Shown: one piece after another, positions 4,289 to 5,470 of the stretch
Layout: the number at the start of each line of letters is the position of its first letter
Position numbering within the stretch: position 1 is the first letter of the stretch
Assembly: GCA_963632245.1 (NCBI GenBank)
Contig: CAVGTF010000134.1
Location: forward strand, 1-5,470
DNA: 5,470 bases
From: UBA1724 sp963632245
Lineage (GTDB): Bacteria > Verrucomicrobiota > Lentisphaeria > Oligosphaerales > Oligosphaeraceae
Direction of reading: 5' to 3'
Position numbers and translations under genes: made by a program
Notes under the pieces: model-generated
The model's database searches: none
What the model was told of the DNA's origin: nothing
What the model saw: the letters and a program-made list of their open reading frames with translations, nothing else

Positions 4289-5470
4289 CTACTTTGGGCT
4301 GGCGAGGAGTGCGACGGTGGCGTGGAGGGTGGTTTCCTTTCCGGAGAGGGTTCGGAGGGATTGTGTGAAGGAGTGGAGGTCTGCTTCGGGGAGTCCCGCG
4401 GCCAGGAGTCTTGCCGCGTAGGAGCCCTTCTGGGTGGGATCCATCCATCGATCGAGGACTCCGGGGGTGAGGGTCTGTGTGCGTCGGGATTCCAGGAGCG
4501 TGTGTTTGGGGATCTGGAGTCCGGCGTCCTGTGCCTCCTGGAGGAGTTCCGGGAGATCCCAGTTCATAAGGGGATCGGTGGCCTGTGTATAGAGTCTCTC
4601 TTCCGCATCCCGGACGGTTTGCGGGACGGGTTCGGGGAGAAGTGTGGAGAGTCGTTGTCCGCGTTTGGGGAGGGTCTCGGCCAGCGCGAGGGTGCCGGTA
4701 TTGGGGTCCAGGAGAGTTGCGAGGGTTTTCCAGGCGGCGGTGCGGTCGGCGAGCCGTCCCAGGGCATTTCGTCCCAGGATGAAATCGAATCGGACCTCGG
4801 CGTCGCCGGACTCCTGGAGGAGTCGCGGGAGCTCCTCGGGGGTGCCCACCAGGATCTTCGGCTGGCGCAGCTCCGGGAGATTTCGTCCTTCTTCCAGGAG
4901 GACTTGTCGCGCCTCTTTGGTGCGGACCAGTGCCCAGACGCCGCCCTCGGGGGTGCGCCGGACGGCCTCCCAGAGGAGGAGTCCGGAATCCCCGGAGAGA
5001 TCCAGCACGCGGTCCTGTCGCTGGAGTTCGTGTTGTCGGAAGAGTTCCGCGCGCAGCTGTGCCAGGAATCCGGTCATGGATCCCACGGCGCGTGCGAGCC
5101 ACTGTTCTGCGGAGCGGTCTGCGGGTGAGAAGGAGAGGATTTCCTGTGGCGGGAGTGCCTCGGCCTCCCGGAGGGCGGCCAACTGGAGTTCCCGTCGCTG
5201 GTGGATTTGGTCAGCCAGCGTGCTTTCGTATCCCAGTTGTCCGGGTTGATAGAAGACGCGTCCCTGGAGGGATGTCGGCAGATACTGTTGTGCGACCCAG
5301 TGGTTTCGGTATTCGTGGGGGTATTTGTATCCCACGCCGTGTCCGAAGCCCTTCTGGTCCCGGGAGGCATCCCGAAGGTGGTTGGGCACCTCGCCATCCC
5401 GCTCTTTCTCCACCAACTTCAGGGCATCGAAGAATCCCAGAACTGAATTGGATTTCGGGGCGGTGGCGCA
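4289..5470 (-). CDS. rarA: RarA/MgsA ATPase C-terminal part fused to a methyltransferase-like domain (partial)
   Basis: The gene runs in from the right edge; 393 residues to the TAG at 4289-4291 are visible and no start lies in the window. Visible residues 1-75 are the RarA C-terminal region: A-P-K-S-N-S-V (4-10), V-P-N-H-L-R-D (28-34), G-Y-K-Y-P-H (47-52) and Q-Q-Y-L-P (61-65). RarA is a clamp-loader-like AAA+ ATPase acting at stalled forks; its ATPase motifs would lie beyond the edge. After a helical linker comes a class I methyltransferase-like domain (about 110-285): D-R-V-L-D-L-S-G-D-S-G (153-163) in the motif I position, an acidic strand, and F-D-F-I-L-G-R-N-A-L (228-237) in the motif IV position. 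A small C-terminal domain ends at L-A-S-P-K. The architecture matches the RarA/unknown-domain fusion proteins known from cyanobacteria and others. Motif I lacks two of the usual glycines and no DPPY-type catalytic motif is seen, so methyl transfer is doubtful. Confidence 0.92.
   Translation of the reverse strand, partial: CATAPKSNSVLGFFDALKLVEKERDGEVPNHLRDASRDQKGFGHGVGYKYPHEYRNHWVAQQYLPTSLQGRVFYQPGQLGYESTLADQIHQRRELQLAALREAEALPPQEILSFSPADRSAEQWLARAVGSMTGFLAQLRAELFRQHELQRQDRVLDLSGDSGLLLWEAVRRTPEGGVWALVRTKEARQVLLEEGRNLPELRQPKILVGTPEELPRLLQESGDAEVRFDFILGRNALGRLADRTAAWKTLATLLDPNTGTLALAETLPKRGQRLSTLLPEPVPQTVRDAEERLYTQATDPLMNWDLPELLQEAQDAGLQIPKHTLLESRRTQTLTPGVLDRWMDPTQKGSYAARLLAAGLPEADLHSFTQSLRTLSGKETTLHATVALLASPK

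Noticed and set aside
4242..5102. Long minus-strand frame of 286 codons overlapping the rarA fusion gene
   Set aside because: Its product is a low-complexity Pro/Arg/Thr/Gly sequence caused by GC-rich codons of the real gene in another frame.
4322..5128. Long plus-strand frame opposite the rarA fusion gene
   Set aside because: It is antisense to a clearly recognised gene, is Gly/Glu-rich and has no family features.

Overview
The window looks like a bacterial chromosome segment made of two parts with different base composition. Bases 1-1190 are AT-rich and read rightward. Bases 1244-5470 are GC-rich and read leftward. The organism cannot be named from sequence alone. Strong Shine-Dalgarno sites, a LemA operon, a RarA-methyltransferase fusion and very GC-rich intergenic hairpins would suit a Gram-negative bacterium of intermediate to high GC; a Fibrobacteres-type organism is only a low-confidence impression.

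Left part (1-1190): the last 38 codons of a rightward gene, ending in a segment that resembles polymorphic-toxin C-termini, overlap by ATGA a small acidic 150-residue protein that is a candidate immunity protein. After a 79-base gap with a weak hairpin comes a complete KptA/Tpt1-family RNA 2'-phosphotransferase with its catalytic residues intact. The compact layout and composition suggest an accessory cassette: toxin tip, immunity, then an NAD-dependent RNA-modifying enzyme.

Middle part (1244-3754, minus strand): a two-gene operon. LemA (221 aa, one membrane helix) is followed after 24 bases by a 606-residue protein with two membrane helices and a large soluble region that I read as distantly DUF3137-like. 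The two probably form a membrane-associated unit of unknown function. An inverted repeat upstream of lemA is a candidate operator or leader structure.

Intergenic stretch (3755-4288): no credible gene. It is packed with secondary structure: an 11-bp perfect hairpin, a nested hairpin cluster, a G-run/C-run hairpin, a 16-base imperfect direct repeat, and a polypurine mirror repeat touching the end of the next gene.

Right part (4289-5470, minus strand, cut by the right edge): the C-terminal half of a RarA/MgsA replication-recombination ATPase fused to a methyltransferase-like domain whose SAM-binding motif is degenerate. The strongest leads are the toxin-tip/immunity/KptA cluster, the LemA partner protein, and the RarA fusion.
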